From: an archaeon GW2011_AR5
GTDB lineage: Archaea; Aenigmatarchaeota; Aenigmatarchaeia; GW2011-AR5
DNA: 64,000 bases
Direction of reading: 5' to 3'
Assembly (NCBI GenBank): GCA_000806115.1
Contig: JWKQ01000001.1
Span: 281,784 to 345,783 of the forward strand
Shown here: positions 27,801 to 35,575 of the stretch, one piece after another
Numbering within the stretch: the stretch's first letter is position 1
Layout of the letters: each line of letters opens with the position of its first letter
Notes under the pieces: model-generated
What the model saw: only the letters and a program-made list of their open reading frames with translations
Databases searched by the model: none
Told to the model about the DNA's origin: nothing
Program-made: the position numbers and the translations under genes

Positions 27801-28015
27801 TAACTCTTACTCTGCCGCTTATGTCCAACGGCACCGCAGCGACTAATCTCAGTGCACTGAGCCGGACCGTTAGCATCGCTGCTGGAAGCGTAGCCAACCT
27901 TAATTATACTTTCAACGCAGCCGGAGGGCGCGGCAACTACACAACCCAGATAAGCGTAACGCCTCCATCTCCATTCTTGTCCGTGGCGACGTCACATACG
28001 ATAACAGTCAGCTGA
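21863..28015 (+). CDS. Giant repetitive surface protein (2,050 residues)
   Basis: A TTG start at 21863 is preferred: GTGAT precedes it and it adds an Arg to the signal peptide (then MVLVLMFFLFSSVSFA); ATG 21881 is the alternative. The mature protein is built of beta-sandwich repeats of about 110-150 residues. At least nine units end in a (G)GW..G.Y.V motif followed by F.V..F, for example SGGWKSGFYEVKVSV, TGGWPKGSYLAVFDV and SGGWDEGQYQVVLNL. Gly-rich linkers occur near residues 543 and 990. Many NxS/T sites suggest heavy N-glycosylation. No C-terminal anchor is seen. The repeats recall MG/Ig-like S-layer or adhesin proteins. Confidence 0.9.
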   Translation: MGRNGAMVLVLMFFLFSSVSFAYEMSFFTDNYFYSTGEMIYAKGIVKQNSTAVSNVTVAFQAKDVSGTIVNSTSLTSNSTGEFNYTFSLSSVGNYTLIANASGDYVAHFIKVKSYSQILQTTDKPTYTGGTNGTLSIKVVDSQGNGVASQLVTNNLRYASNNTLIRNLSACTTSTLGECSINFTAPSVDGLYMIESNNFEDIVTFAVGGFDAVMKISPNVMGLNSEVTIKVIVKNANGNGVTASTRQLVITFPNATEYTITSMTQAVDSSGISLTGVYEDRYNVTGEGAYKVKATIVGQGSNITRELAGSFDVRGYVMDIVPWTGQSVFYPGSSIALGIKLRNASSNEFISGKTSALLTGASVLDSSDQPVVVNISISEFSALSSYRVDFVMPSTATTGSYKFKISINDTLGTGSGTGYFSVQQVKASASTLDAFPNGTSKTTFLAAQPLVIKFTASNASGSVTVNSVSTYTIRDENGDDKTALFGTGVNFTSGGAGYINLSTPNRGGDYRIKGRINTSAGMADAEGSIFVDVLDIEAKPASIGGGGGGPGGFMPFGGPGFMFAFRPNDTIALNVTVNTASEKQEGDEFMGSFGGASGSGTSGGIGLFGIGGGSAVQGAQVQVVKVININTDEDMTSSVSGTLSCVTATDGKCTVKLQPTTNGNNWTGGFYVVFLNASTNNNQSDNGQGFFEVRRYFVDVRTTSAVTDNASSLGFASFSSWNIGPNDNVNVTVSIREPGTWNTISSTFNVTVLGMYYGGKIGEFIFPPKLIDGTTKSYLTSQAGSVIINAPSGGWKSGFYEVKVSVNTTGQVDSGQGFMMSRIYEGFGMPVNPTTLQQDFTSQSSENVTLRISVYDVQQHRPAANLTVTKNKIMSFSSFPPSDLSSYDKNVTQGTTDANGVVLMTLPVPTGGWPKGSYLAVFDVTNGSATDSVEGFFQVKNFFAELSSGKWSFAANESVAFNVTISSDPSWMRNMFGGCPAGDPGCTGGGGGGGGPGPGSGGSGGGGFAEPNNLVVDYGTPNSIDGDSIPDLVVTANPDGTVNLTLAGNLTLGNLSGDTVGGGGELSTRNLSVSRTVWCSGSGCSSSATNAPSWFESVSCSGQLNQSDFNYRNITVNFSGPAIACVQTSRNLTYKVGAGPSTASNFTLQYIQEVAGSIGGSSGVSVSNSSGLSYLNATLKSIRVSRVDFASGETVLTHGVNYNVTSANGVVVGAGNITIPGIGGIKLKPIGTWSNGFYRVVADFNNSQGTETAQSGFQVDTYIANCYRLVYSSLQSSGALSMMCYVNSPSGGIYPNRVDIAVERIKNTATQTDMDTSLWSSSGNYTRSDSNGIGVLVNQTLPTGFYEAVIKLNESTDIKRQSVWFDVKDFDAQFYTSKWSYSSSETVSLISRGTLDSQQVRVNVSGTPTVYRYDKGTWAQSTVSGVTVTTQIVNVSEINNFTLINLSKSGGWDEGQYQVVLNLTRINATNAPQGGNTTVSAWFNVELFNVYAYTSQWSYHPKDNVTVNVFVGTSGGYNQLYGSSVDVNVTEVKNTVTGAVLTKNTHYTVVDNTTVPSSSGTPIAKIIPVTTLPTGNYRATINVKDSVSGRTVKAEAYFQVIAFYLSSWADPYEVGAGENVSISIYTSSPSGSGVNVSDAVITSMTFCNVNYTCTAKALASFNYTFNKAPSKIALNTTGFGEGYYNAVLTVNDTQNSNASSTAYFRVKSFAMSGFIPSTTGSRSGYGYQINETMPLNVTATTGVNITNATFAYYDCTSSGCTYKSFVVQIGYNMTAKNAVLNLRSANITPAALNNTWPVNEYAFYSVLVKGIKDGAEASFYTYVNTYFPRASVSGPSSVSTGGSIGANITTYVEPLTSQNLSGANITVTDVLQDTGFSLTSLSGWNVSSKITNSSGIAEINVTRTSNWPSGNLRVRYSVVYGNASTKAEFTTSASSPSLGVSKSLINRTGGTAANATLGEQFNLSIVLQNTQSSNADDTVVTLTLPLMSNGTAATNLSALSRTVSIAAGSVANLNYTFNAAGGRGNYTTQISVTPPSPFLSVATSHTITVS

Positions 28016-28040
28016 CCAAAAAACCCAGAGGAACAAAAAT

Positions 28041-29576
28041 ATGAAGAAATTAAAATGCCTGCCTTTGATGGCTTTCGTAGCAACATTACTTCTGCTCCCC
28101 ATGACCGGGTTTGCGGCATGCAGTTCTGCGTGTAGCAGCGACCAGTACACGTGCAGTCTTACGACATCTACCATGGCAAAGAGCACAAGCGGGACGCTTA
28201 CGGTGTCGGTGACGAACCAGCAGTCAAATTCGCAGTCAAGCGTTGCCACCACCCTTCAGGACTTGGGCTGGTTTACCGGCACGACAACAACTTCAACCAT
28301 CTCCAGCATCAATGCCGGCGCATCAGCTTCTCTTGATTACAGCATAACACCAACAAGCGACGGAGCACAGGATGTCTGTGTAAGAATGGGCAGCACATGC
28401 ACTGCAGACTGCGGGTCGATAACAATAACATCGCCTGCGGCGCTCAGCATAACTTCGCTGACAACGGCGTCAAGCAGCATTTCTACCAGCGCAACCACAA
28501 CTGCGTCCGCGAGCATATACAATTCCGGCACTGAGACGGCGGGAAGCACAACAGGCGTTACTGCGACGCTGTCGAGCAGTAGCGGCTGCACGGTTTCTTC
28601 CGGGACAAAGACAGTCGGCACAATCTCGGGCAAGGAGACCAATTCACAGAGCTGGACGGTGACAGCGGGCTCTTCCGCCGCCACATGCACGCTGACTTTG
28701 TCTGTCAGCGGCACTGACGGAGGCTCCGACAGCACGACAACGACATTGACTGTGAGCGCTTCCTCGTCATCAAACAGCTCGTCAAGCAGCTCGAGCGGCG
28801 GCTCGGGCAGCAACAGCACTAGCAACGCCACCAAGGAAACAAAGCTTTTCTCCACGTCAGCGGGAGTTAGCAAGCTTCTTACATTTACACAGACGACAAC
28901 CGGCATCACTGACATAGAATTGAAAACGGTGACTGCGAAAACAAGCATACAGGTTGTCGTGGATACGGCAAACAAGCCGTCGGGCGCGTCCAACCCGGCA
29001 GTTTCTGTCTACAAATACATGGAGATAACGTCAACTGCAGGCAACAGCGACTTCTCCATGATAAAGATAAAATTCAAGGTGCCGAAGAGCTGGGTAACAT
29101 CGAACAGCGTGGACGCCTCAACAATTGCCCTTTACAGGTACGTTAACGGATGGAACAAGCTTACGACTGCCGAGGCATCTGCACCGGACGGTTTATATTA
29201 TTATTTCGAGGCGACCTCGCCCGGATTCTCCACGTTCGCAGTTGCGGCTGATAAAGGAAACGCGACCGTCCCGTCTGAAACGCCTTCGACACCCTCGACG
29301 CCGTCAACGCCTAGCACACCATCAACACTCGACAACGAAACAGGCAGCTCACCGGAAACAGCTCCAAGCACGCCTTCAGTGCCCGGCGGTTCAACCGATT
29401 CCAACGTCATTGTCGGTATAGCTGTGCTCATACTGGCAATAGGGTTTGCAGCCGTGTATTATTTCTTCCTCAAGGGCGGCAAGTACAGGCACACGCCGCT
29501 CAGGGAAGTCTATTCTTCAAGCCCCAGAAAAAAGGAAGAAAAACCGAAATATGAATACAGGTCAGGCAGGAAATAA
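28041..29576 (+). CDS. Surface protein with PGF-pre-PGF domain and membrane anchor
   Basis: A 511-residue protein. Signal peptide MKKLKCLPLMAFVATLLLLP, then Ser/Thr-rich repeats (about 25-250), then a domain at about 270-410 (IKFKVPKSWVTSNSVDAS, IALYRYVNGWNKL, SPGFSTFAVA) that matches the PGF-pre-PGF family found in archaeal surface proteins. A PSTPSTPSTPS linker, one membrane helix (VIVGIAVLILAIGFAAVYYF) and a basic tail follow. It begins 25 bases after the giant protein; the pair likely form one surface layer or adhesin complex. Confidence 0.9.
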   Translation: MKKLKCLPLMAFVATLLLLPMTGFAACSSACSSDQYTCSLTTSTMAKSTSGTLTVSVTNQQSNSQSSVATTLQDLGWFTGTTTTSTISSINAGASASLDYSITPTSDGAQDVCVRMGSTCTADCGSITITSPAALSITSLTTASSSISTSATTTASASIYNSGTETAGSTTGVTATLSSSSGCTVSSGTKTVGTISGKETNSQSWTVTAGSSAATCTLTLSVSGTDGGSDSTTTTLTVSASSSSNSSSSSSSGGSGSNSTSNATKETKLFSTSAGVSKLLTFTQTTTGITDIELKTVTAKTSIQVVVDTANKPSGASNPAVSVYKYMEITSTAGNSDFSMIKIKFKVPKSWVTSNSVDASTIALYRYVNGWNKLTTAEASAPDGLYYYFEATSPGFSTFAVAADKGNATVPSETPSTPSTPSTPSTPSTLDNETGSSPETAPSTPSVPGGSTDSNVIVGIAVLILAIGFAAVYYFFLKGGKYRHTPLREVYSSSPRKKEEKPKYEYRSGRK

Positions 29577-29653
29577 TACACTCTTTTTCTAATGTACCGG
29601 GAGCGCACATGCTCTTTTTGGCAGGAAACTAAAAGCGCGAAGGAGTTTATCTA

Positions 29654-29810
29654 AGAATGCATTGAACACTGACTTCAGGAATCAGATGAAACCCAATGCA
29701 TTCTGGATACTATGTTTCCATAATACACTGGGCTTTACGAGGAGAATCAAAGATTCTCCTGTACAGGTAAAGCTTTGCTTTACCTTGTAGCCTAGAGATA
29801 TTAGAAACAT
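29654..29810. repeat. E-type paired stem-loop element, copy 4, with insert (before cysS)
   Basis: AGAATGCATTG (29654-29664) pairs with CAATGCATTCT (29694-29704); GGAT follows; ATGTTTC (29712-29718) pairs with GAAACAT (29804-29810). The second loop holds two hairpins, GGAGAATC/GATTCTCC and GGTAAAG/CTTTACC, separated by TGTACA. On the minus strand these have the same TACAA-hairpin-TGTACA-hairpin-TCGTA plan as the insert at 36216-36269. Confidence 0.6.
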
Positions 29811-29841
29811 ATTATTTAAGCGCTGCAACCAAAGAAAAATA

Positions 29842-31311
29842 ATGTTCATCCTGTACAACACGCTCGCGCGAAAAAAACAGGTATTCAAGCCCATTGGCAA
29901 CACTGTTACCATGTATACATGCGGGCTCACCGTGTACGACTACGCTCACATCGGAAACCTGCGCTCGTTTCTCTTTGAGGACCTCCTGAAGAGAACCCTA
30001 CTCCTCAACGGCTTCAAGGTGAAGCACGTTCAAAACTTTACGGACGTGGGGCATCTTGTCTCGGACAGTGACGAAGGCGAGGACAAGATGGAGGTCGGCG
30101 CAACAAGAGAGAAGAAAACAGCCTGGGAGATAGCTGATTTTTACATAAACGCGTTCAAGGAGGACTTCAAGGCGCTCAGAATGAAGGAGCCTGACCATTG
30201 GGTAAGGGCAACCGACCACATCCGGGAAATGATAGAACTCGTGAAGAAGATAGAGGAAAAAGGCTACACTTACCTTACGGAAGACGGGGTTTATTTCAAC
30301 ACGCTGCGGATGAAGGGCTACGGGAAGCTTGCAAGGCTCAAGGCAAAGGGGCTGAAAGCAGGCGCAAGGGTGGAGATGAAAGGAAAGCGCGCGCCGACTG
30401 ACTTTGCCTTGTGGAAGTGCTCGCCGCTTGACCGCAAACGCGACATGGAGTGGGCGTCGCCATGGTGCACGGGATTTCCTGGCTGGCACATAGAATGCAG
30501 TGCGATGGCAATCAAATATCTCGGGGAGACAATAGACATACACTGCGGCGGCGTGGACCACATACCAGTGCATCATACGAATGAAATAGCCCAAAGCGAG
30601 ACAGCCACCGGCAAGAAGTTTGCCAACTATTGGATGCACAACGAGTTCATGCTTGTTGACGGGAAGAAGATGTCAAAGTCCCTTGGAAACTTCTACACCC
30701 TCAAGGACATCACGTCCAAAGGTTTCCCGCCCACCGCGTTCCGATACTTGTGCCTTTCCGTTCATTACCGCAGCCAGATGAACTTTACCCTTGACTCGCT
30801 CAGGGATGCCGAGAATGCCGTGAAGTCTATCAACGACTTTGTCTTCAGGCTTGGACAGACAAGGCAGGAAAACGGCACGACGCATGAAATGCGTCATTCT
30901 ATCCCAAGAAGCAAAAAAATAGAGTCCGCGCTCAAAAACGCAAAGGAGGATTTCATGAAATCCATCAATAACGACCTGGACACACCGAACGCGCTGGCGG
31001 CCCTGTTCAAACTGATGAAAACCGTTAACAAGGAGATTGATTCGGGGAAAGCCGACAGGAAGAGCGCTGACGCCGTGCGCGAGTTCTTCAACGACGTGAA
31101 CGAAATTTTTGACATATTTGAAAAGGAAGAAAAACCCCTCACGCCCGAGGAGAAGAAGCTCATAGATTTGCGGGAATCGTTCCGTCACCAAAAAGATTTC
31201 AAGGCAGCCGACGAGATCCGCGAACAGCTAAAGGGAAAAGGCATAATACTTGAGGACACGCCCGAAGGAATCAGGTGGCGGAGAATCATGAAAGATGGAG
31301 CGAAGGTTTGA
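29842..31311 (+). CDS. cysS: Cysteinyl-tRNA synthetase
   Basis: A 489-residue class Ia enzyme that charges tRNA-Cys. AHIGNL (residues 35-40) is the HIGH motif, KMSKSLG (276-282) the second signature, and [10 protein letters not shown] and [13 protein letters not shown] carry the zinc and cysteine site. The C-terminal domain extends to an [10 protein letters not shown] end. TTATTTAAGCG lies about 27 bases before the ATG, so it is probably leaderless. The last 26 bases overlap the small gene at 31286 on the other strand. Confidence 0.97.
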   Translation: MFILYNTLARKKQVFKPIGNTVTMYTCGLTVYDYAHIGNLRSFLFEDLLKRTLLLNGFKVKHVQNFTDVGHLVSDSDEGEDKMEVGATREKKTAWEIADFYINAFKEDFKALRMKEPDHWVRATDHIREMIELVKKIEEKGYTYLTEDGVYFNTLRMKGYGKLARLKAKGLKAGARVEMKGKRAPTDFALWKCSPLDRKRDMEWASPWCTGFPGWHIECSAMAIKYLGETIDIHCGGVDHIPVHHTNEIAQSETATGKKFANYWMHNEFMLVDGKKMSKSLGNFYTLKDITSKGFPPTAFRYLCLSVHYRSQMNFTLDSLRDAENAVKSINDFVFRLGQTRQENGTTHEMRHSIPRSKKIESALKNAKEDFMKSINNDLDTPNALAALFKLMKTVNKEIDSGKADRKSADAVREFFNDVNEIFDIFEKEEKPLTPEEKKLIDLRESFRHQKDFKAADEIREQLKGKGIILEDTPEGIRWRRIMKDGAKV

Positions 31312-31492
31312 ACCTTTCCCCCGACATGTGCTCAATCAGTCCGATCCTTATTTTCTCGCGTTCATAGCCCATTCTTTTTCCGGCGGCATACACATCAGGT
31401 ATCTGCGGGGACGAACCGCCCTTCCTATAGCTCTCTATAAACTCCCTGACGAATGTTCTCGGTTCTTTCAAATAAACATGTTTTCTTGGCAT
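31286..31492 (-). CDS. Hypothetical 68-residue protein
   Basis: Not recognised. It is a soluble basic protein (MPRKHVYLKEPRTFVREFIE, then AAGKRMGYEREKIRIGLIEH) predicted to be mostly helical, which could be a small nucleic-acid-binding fold. GCTTAAG about 35 bases upstream may be its TATA box. It converges on cysS. Confidence 0.6.
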   Translation of the reverse strand: MPRKHVYLKEPRTFVREFIESYRKGGSSPQIPDVYAAGKRMGYEREKIRIGLIEHMSGERFKPSLHLS

Positions 31493-31571
31493 CGGCTAGA
31501 ATTTTTCTCAAACCTTCTTAAGCAGGATTTTTTACCGCCTGTTTAAATATGTCAGATGCTTAGCTTTTTTA

Positions 31572-32690
31572 ATGCACATCAATTATTCACTGAAAACAAG
31601 AGCCGGCGGGAGAAGAACAGAGCAATTCAGACCAACAGATGCAATTCCTTTCGGAAAATTAAGGTCCGATCACATGTTCCTGATGGACTATGCCGACGGA
31701 GAATGGTCCCATGCCAGGATTGTCCCTTACGGATCTTTGCATAATCTTATGCCGGGCGCAATATGCCTCCATTACGGGCAAGGAATATTCGAAGGACTGA
31801 AAGCTCACAAGCACCCAGATGGAGAATTGTACACTTTCAGGGCTGACCAGAACGCGTCCAGGCTGAACAGGTCCGCTGACATAATGTGCATGCCTCATGT
31901 CCCGGAAGATGCTTTTCTAGAGTCAATTGATGCCCTTCTAGACATTGACAGGCTGTGGTATCCAGAACAAGAGGAAGCTTCCATGTATGTAAGGCCCTGT
32001 ATGATAGGAACTGAGGATTCAATTGGCGTTCATCCAAGCGCGAAATACACTTTTTGCTTATTTCTTTCTCCAAGCGGTCCATATTATCCTGGAGGCTTCA
32101 CAAAACCTATCGATCTTCTGATAAGCAAAAAGTTCCACAGAGCAGCCCCGGGTGGCACGGGCTCTGCAAAGGCAGCCGGAAACTACGGCGGCTCCCTTCG
32201 CGCAGGAAAATTTGCTGAAAACCTCCACTGCAAGCAGGTATTGTATCTTGACGTTTATAACGAACATGTTGAAGAAGCAGGCGCGATGAACCATTTTCAT
32301 GTGACAAAAGACGGGAAAATAGTCATACCGGAATTCACAGATACGATACTGCGCTCTATTACTGCTATGTCTTTGTTGGAGACTGAAAAAGGACGCGTAT
32401 GTCAAGAACCTGTTCCGATTCAGGCTTTCATTGACGATGTGCGCGACGGAAGAATAACTGAGGCAGGCGGATGCGGAACTGCGGCAGTCATAACAGCCGT
32501 AGGCAGCTATCATTTTGACGACTGCACGCCGCCATTGCGAATCGGCAATGGGGAAATTGGTCCCGTGACAAGAGAGATGTATGAAAAACTTACTGCAATT
32601 CAGACAGGAAGAGCTGAAGCCCCATCGGGGTGGCTTCGGAAGGTGCAGAGAAGAAGCCCTGCGCACCCTTTGCAAGTGTCGGTTTCTTAA
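31572..32690 (+). CDS. ilvE: Branched-chain amino acid aminotransferase
   Basis: A 372-residue fold-type IV PLP enzyme that transaminates Leu, Ile and Val. GQGIFEGLKAHKHPDG, SMYVRPCMIG, GTGSAKAAGNYGGSL with Lys200 as the PLP lysine, and EEAGAMNHF are diagnostic. The C-terminal end (QRRSPAHPLQVSVS) extends slightly beyond relatives. TTTAAATATG about 30 bases upstream suggests a leaderless transcript. Confidence 0.96.
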   Translation: MHINYSLKTRAGGRRTEQFRPTDAIPFGKLRSDHMFLMDYADGEWSHARIVPYGSLHNLMPGAICLHYGQGIFEGLKAHKHPDGELYTFRADQNASRLNRSADIMCMPHVPEDAFLESIDALLDIDRLWYPEQEEASMYVRPCMIGTEDSIGVHPSAKYTFCLFLSPSGPYYPGGFTKPIDLLISKKFHRAAPGGTGSAKAAGNYGGSLRAGKFAENLHCKQVLYLDVYNEHVEEAGAMNHFHVTKDGKIVIPEFTDTILRSITAMSLLETEKGRVCQEPVPIQAFIDDVRDGRITEAGGCGTAAVITAVGSYHFDDCTPPLRIGNGEIGPVTREMYEKLTAIQTGRAEAPSGWLRKVQRRSPAHPLQVSVS

Positions 32691-32714
32691 GCCCTGTAAG
32701 ATTAATAAATATTC

Positions 32715-33011
32715 ATGCCCGAGCGCTCAAGAAACAAGCCCGAGTGGCAGATAAGGATTGCAAAGGAACGGATAGACATACTGTTCAGCGAGGCTGTAAA
32801 GACAAAAGATACACATCTCCGGAAACGCTACATGAGACTTGCAAAGAAAATAGGCATGCGGTACAACGTGCGGCTGGGCGAAAAGAAAAGACTTTTCTGC
32901 AGTCACTGCTTCCACTACTTTGGCGCCGAAGCGAAGCGCAGGCTGAAGAACGGAAAAATAGTCATTGCATGTCCCGGGTGCAAGCGCATTGCGCGGCAGG
33001 TTTATAAATAA
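32715..33011 (+). CDS. rnp4: RNase P protein component 4 (Rpp21/Rpr2)
   Basis: A 98-residue zinc-ribbon subunit of archaeal RNase P, the tRNA 5'-end maturase. RIAKERIDILFSEA and RKRYMRLAKKIGMRYNVRL are typical, then CSHC and CPGCKR coordinate zinc. It stands 24 bases after ilvE. Confidence 0.93.
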   Translation: MPERSRNKPEWQIRIAKERIDILFSEAVKTKDTHLRKRYMRLAKKIGMRYNVRLGEKKRLFCSHCFHYFGAEAKRRLKNGKIVIACPGCKRIARQVYK

Positions 33012-33216
33012 TAAGAAATGACGAAGCCACAACTACACTAACCCGACATTAACAGGAAAAACAACGCAGTCAATCAAGGTTCTATAATATTTTTACAATT
33101 TTAAGTTTTTTGTCCTTCGTAACAGGACTCGTTTCCGCGCCTGTTACTTGTGTTTACATAAATATAGACATATATCAGTGTATGAATATATAAAGTTTGT
33201 TAACATTAATGTTTAC
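33012..33216. other. AT-rich spacer with inverted repeat
   Basis: No gene was found. GTAACAGG (around 33120) is matched by CCTGTTAC about 15 bases later, and TGTTTACAT occurs twice (near 33150 and 33210). The segment marks the left edge of the AT-rich Fic island and probably holds the promoter of the 47-residue gene. Confidence 0.4.
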
Positions 33217-33360
33217 ATGGTAAGTACAGAAAAACCAAAGACAATAACTATTACATTAGGTGACAGGAAAGAAGGGAGATATAAGAGTTTTGTTGTTTAT
33301 GGAGAAACACTGGAAGATTTAGAAAAGAAGATTAAAAAATCTCTAAAAGAATTAGAATAA
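33217..33360 (+). CDS. Small 47-residue protein upstream of Fic
   Basis: MVSTEKPKTITITLGDRKEG, then a helix LEDLEKKIKKSLKELE. Not recognised; a beta strand followed by a charged helix could be a small DNA-binding or antitoxin-like protein. The stop codon lies inside the first of two 29-base hairpin repeats, and the fic gene follows 86 bases later. A partner or regulator of Fic is inferred. Confidence 0.55.
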   Translation: MVSTEKPKTITITLGDRKEGRYKSFVVYGETLEDLEKKIKKSLKELE

Positions 33361-33419
33361 GAAAATCCTTATTCTAAAAGAAACATAAATATTAGAATAA
33401 GAAAATCCTTATTCTAAAA
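33351..33419 (+). repeat. Two identical 29-base palindromic repeats before fic
   Basis: 33351-33379 and 33391-33419 are identical. Each is an inverted repeat (TTAGAATAAG and CTTATTCTAA around GAAAATC-like loop bases), 40 bases apart start to start. Tandem palindromes directly before a gene with a winged-helix domain look like operator sites; each could also act as a terminator of the small gene. Confidence 0.7.
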
Positions 33420-33446
33420 TGGTATGATGTTATTGAGTGTGTGACA

Positions 33447-34625
33447 ATGAACATTAAGCGCTTCAAAAATCCAAGTGGAAAGCTAGTGGATAGTAAAGAT
33501 GTTTACAATGGAGAGTGTTATCATTGCTTTATTCCAAATTCCTTGCCGCCTACAAAATTAGAAAATTTCGACAGGTCTTTGGTGGCTTTACTATCGGAAG
33601 CTGATACTAATTTTAATCGACTTGTAGGTATGGGCGAACAATTACCAAATCCTTACATATTGCTTCATTCGTACATTAAAAAAGAGGCTGTATTGAGTTC
33701 CAAAATAGAAGGCACTCAGGCATCTTTAACTGACTTATTCCTTTACGAATTGGAGAAAAATAAATCAAAAGATGATAGACTTGGGCTAAAAGAAATATCT
33801 AATTATGTAATTGCTACAGAACGTGCCATGAAACATATTAGGAAAAAGAGGAAAATATCTCTAGTATTGATTAAGCATATTCATAAGATATTACTTACAG
33901 GAGTTAGAGGCGAAGATAAAAATCCTGGCACTTTTCGCGTAACCCAAAATGCTATTGTACCTTACAAGAATTGTCCATTAGATGAAATTAGACTTATACC
34001 ACCACCGCCAAAATATGTGAATAATTTAATGCTCAATTTACAATCGTTTATTGATAATCCACCAAAAGATATTCCCATCTTAATTCAAGCAGCAATTATT
34101 CACTATCAATTTGAAACTATACACCCATTTAACGATGGAAATGGAAGAATAGGAAGATTACTAATTCCACTTTATTTGTGCGAAAAAGGTAATATTCGTC
34201 ATGCTCTTATTTATCTGAGCGCATTCTTTGAAAAATACGATAAGGAATATAGAGAACGTCTTTTACAAGTTAGCCAGAATAGCGATTGGAATAGATGGTT
34301 CAAGTATTTTTTAACTGCAATTTCAGAACAATCAAAAGCATCGATGCAAAGTGTTGAAAATTTAATTAGGTTAAAAAGGAGCTACGATACTACATTAAGG
34401 AGAACTAAGGCAAGTAAGAACGTTGAAAGAGTTATGGAATCTCTTTTTGTAAATCCATACACAACTCCTAATAACATTATGACATATTTGAATGTTAGTT
34501 ATCAAACAGCCGTTAATGTCATAAATACACTAGCAAAACTGGAAATAATTAAAAAATATGATGAAAGAAAGAGAAATAAGGTGTATATTGCACCCAGAAT
34601 ATTGAAAATTATAGATAATGCTTAA
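33447..34625 (+). CDS. Fic-domain AMP-transferase with winged-helix domain
   Basis: A 392-residue protein from ATG 33447 (GTG 33441 is possible). SSKIEGTQ (about 84-91) is the autoinhibitory helix motif of class II Fic proteins. HPFNDGNGRIGR (226-237) is the full catalytic motif, with His226 as base. The C-terminal 80 residues form a winged helix (NNIMTYLNVSYQTAVNVINT). Fic proteins transfer AMP to protein hydroxyls. The gene is AT-rich against its neighbours, indicating transfer. Confidence 0.95.
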   Translation: MNIKRFKNPSGKLVDSKDVYNGECYHCFIPNSLPPTKLENFDRSLVALLSEADTNFNRLVGMGEQLPNPYILLHSYIKKEAVLSSKIEGTQASLTDLFLYELEKNKSKDDRLGLKEISNYVIATERAMKHIRKKRKISLVLIKHIHKILLTGVRGEDKNPGTFRVTQNAIVPYKNCPLDEIRLIPPPPKYVNNLMLNLQSFIDNPPKDIPILIQAAIIHYQFETIHPFNDGNGRIGRLLIPLYLCEKGNIRHALIYLSAFFEKYDKEYRERLLQVSQNSDWNRWFKYFLTAISEQSKASMQSVENLIRLKRSYDTTLRRTKASKNVERVMESLFVNPYTTPNNIMTYLNVSYQTAVNVINTLAKLEIIKKYDERKRNKVYIAPRILKIIDNA

Positions 34626-34710
34626 ATTCTGTAATGACATTTTAAAGCCCTTTGTTTTACAACCTTTCTAAGGCCCGTAAATGTTATAATACCAGATTCA
34701 GGTCATGCTT

Positions 34711-34724
34711 GAAAGGTTTATAAG
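34711..34724 (+). promoter_or_regulatory. BRE/TATA element for eS19
   Basis: GAAAGGTTTATAAG is a good archaeal BRE-TATA match. Transcription should begin about 25 bases downstream, almost at ATG 34753, so the mRNA has little or no leader. Confidence 0.6.
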
Positions 34725-34752
34725 TGTAGTTTTCCAATGAAATTTGATACTT

Positions 34753-35157
34753 ATGGTTTCGGCAAGAGAAGCAGACCAGCAGAAGCTTGTAACAAAGATG
34801 TCTGTCCAGATAAAGGACCATGTTCAGATGCCTGAATGGGCAAAATTCGTCAAGACAGGCATGTCCCGCGAAAGGCAGCCGGAACAGGCAGACTGGTATT
34901 ACCTGCGCTCTGCCAGCGTGCTCCGTAAGATATACAACGACGGGCCTGTTGGTGTTGAAAAACTTCGCAGCTATTACGGCGGACTGCACCGAAGAGGACA
35001 CAAACCGGCGAGGTTCGCGAAGGGCGGCGGAAAGCTGCTTCGTACCATACTCCAGCAGCTCGAGACGGCAGGATATGTGACAAAGGAAAAGAAGGGACGC
35101 CTGATAACGCCGAAGGGGCAGAAATTCGTTGACGGCGCTGCAAAACTTACAAAATAA
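34753..35157 (+). CDS. rps19e: Ribosomal protein eS19
   Basis: A 134-residue eS19. PEWAKFVKTGMSRERQPEQADWYY, RSASVLRKIYNDGPVGVEKLRSYYGG and the RFAKGGGKLLRTILQQLE helix are diagnostic. ATG 34753 (MVSAREADQ) fits the family better than TTG 34744. It heads the second ribosomal cluster, which normally continues with PDCD5, eL39, eL31 and aIF6 as here. Confidence 0.96.
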   Translation: MVSAREADQQKLVTKMSVQIKDHVQMPEWAKFVKTGMSRERQPEQADWYYLRSASVLRKIYNDGPVGVEKLRSYYGGLHRRGHKPARFAKGGGKLLRTILQQLETAGYVTKEKKGRLITPKGQKFVDGAAKLTK

Positions 35158-35215
35158 TTTTTTCTCAGAATGTTTTGATAATTTGTCCATGCCTAGAAAA
35201 TAACATGAGGGGATT

Positions 35216-35401
35216 ATGATAAAGGTTCGGGATATACTGTCAAGATATGAAAGCGCCAGAGTATCCTACCAGGGCGGAACGACACCAGAAAGCGCCCATA
35301 CATATGGTTCAGAAGAATTTTTTATCCGAGAATGCATTGAAAACTGTCGCATGAATGCGGAAGTTGAAACTCAATGCATTCTGGATGCTATGCTCTCATG
35401 A
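35216..35401 (+). pseudogene. Short reading frame overrun by an E element
   Basis: An ATG with GAGGGGATT before it opens a 61-codon frame whose first 37 residues (MIKVRDILSRYESARVSYQG onward) look coding. From 35329 the frame runs through the E element, so the C-terminal part is element-derived. Either a small gene was truncated by the element or the frame is fortuitous. Confidence 0.3.
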
Positions 35402-35436
35402 AACCCGCACCTTTAGGTGCGGGATATTAGGAGCAT
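35329..35436. repeat. E-type paired stem-loop element, copy 5
   Basis: AGAATGCATTG (35329-35339) and CAATGCATTCT (35372-35382) are the same first stem as at 29654, followed by the same GGAT. The second stem differs, ATGCTC/GAGCAT (35390-35395 with 35431-35436), and keeps its pairing. It encloses CCCGCACC-TTTA-GGTGCGGG and GATATTA. The stem change with preserved pairing is direct evidence for selection on structure. Confidence 0.65.
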
Positions 35437-35575
35437 TTCATAACTGCCGGTTCAAACCTGAATGATTTTACAAAAGGGTATTCGGAACATCTAAAAATCG
35501 GCGTTTCAAGATTCGGCAATCCGCCGGTTGCGAAAAGGCTTTTTATAGACAATAACAGAGCTAAGAAATGATAAC

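Noticed and set aside
23389..29431. Several minus-strand frames inside the two surface-protein genes
   Set aside because: They arise from the biased composition of Gly/Ser/Thr-rich repeats; the plus-strand proteins have signal peptides, domains and an anchor.
33351..33419. A CRISPR array
   Set aside because: Only two repeats with an 11-base gap and no cas genes; palindromic operators explain it better. No CRISPR array was seen elsewhere in the window.
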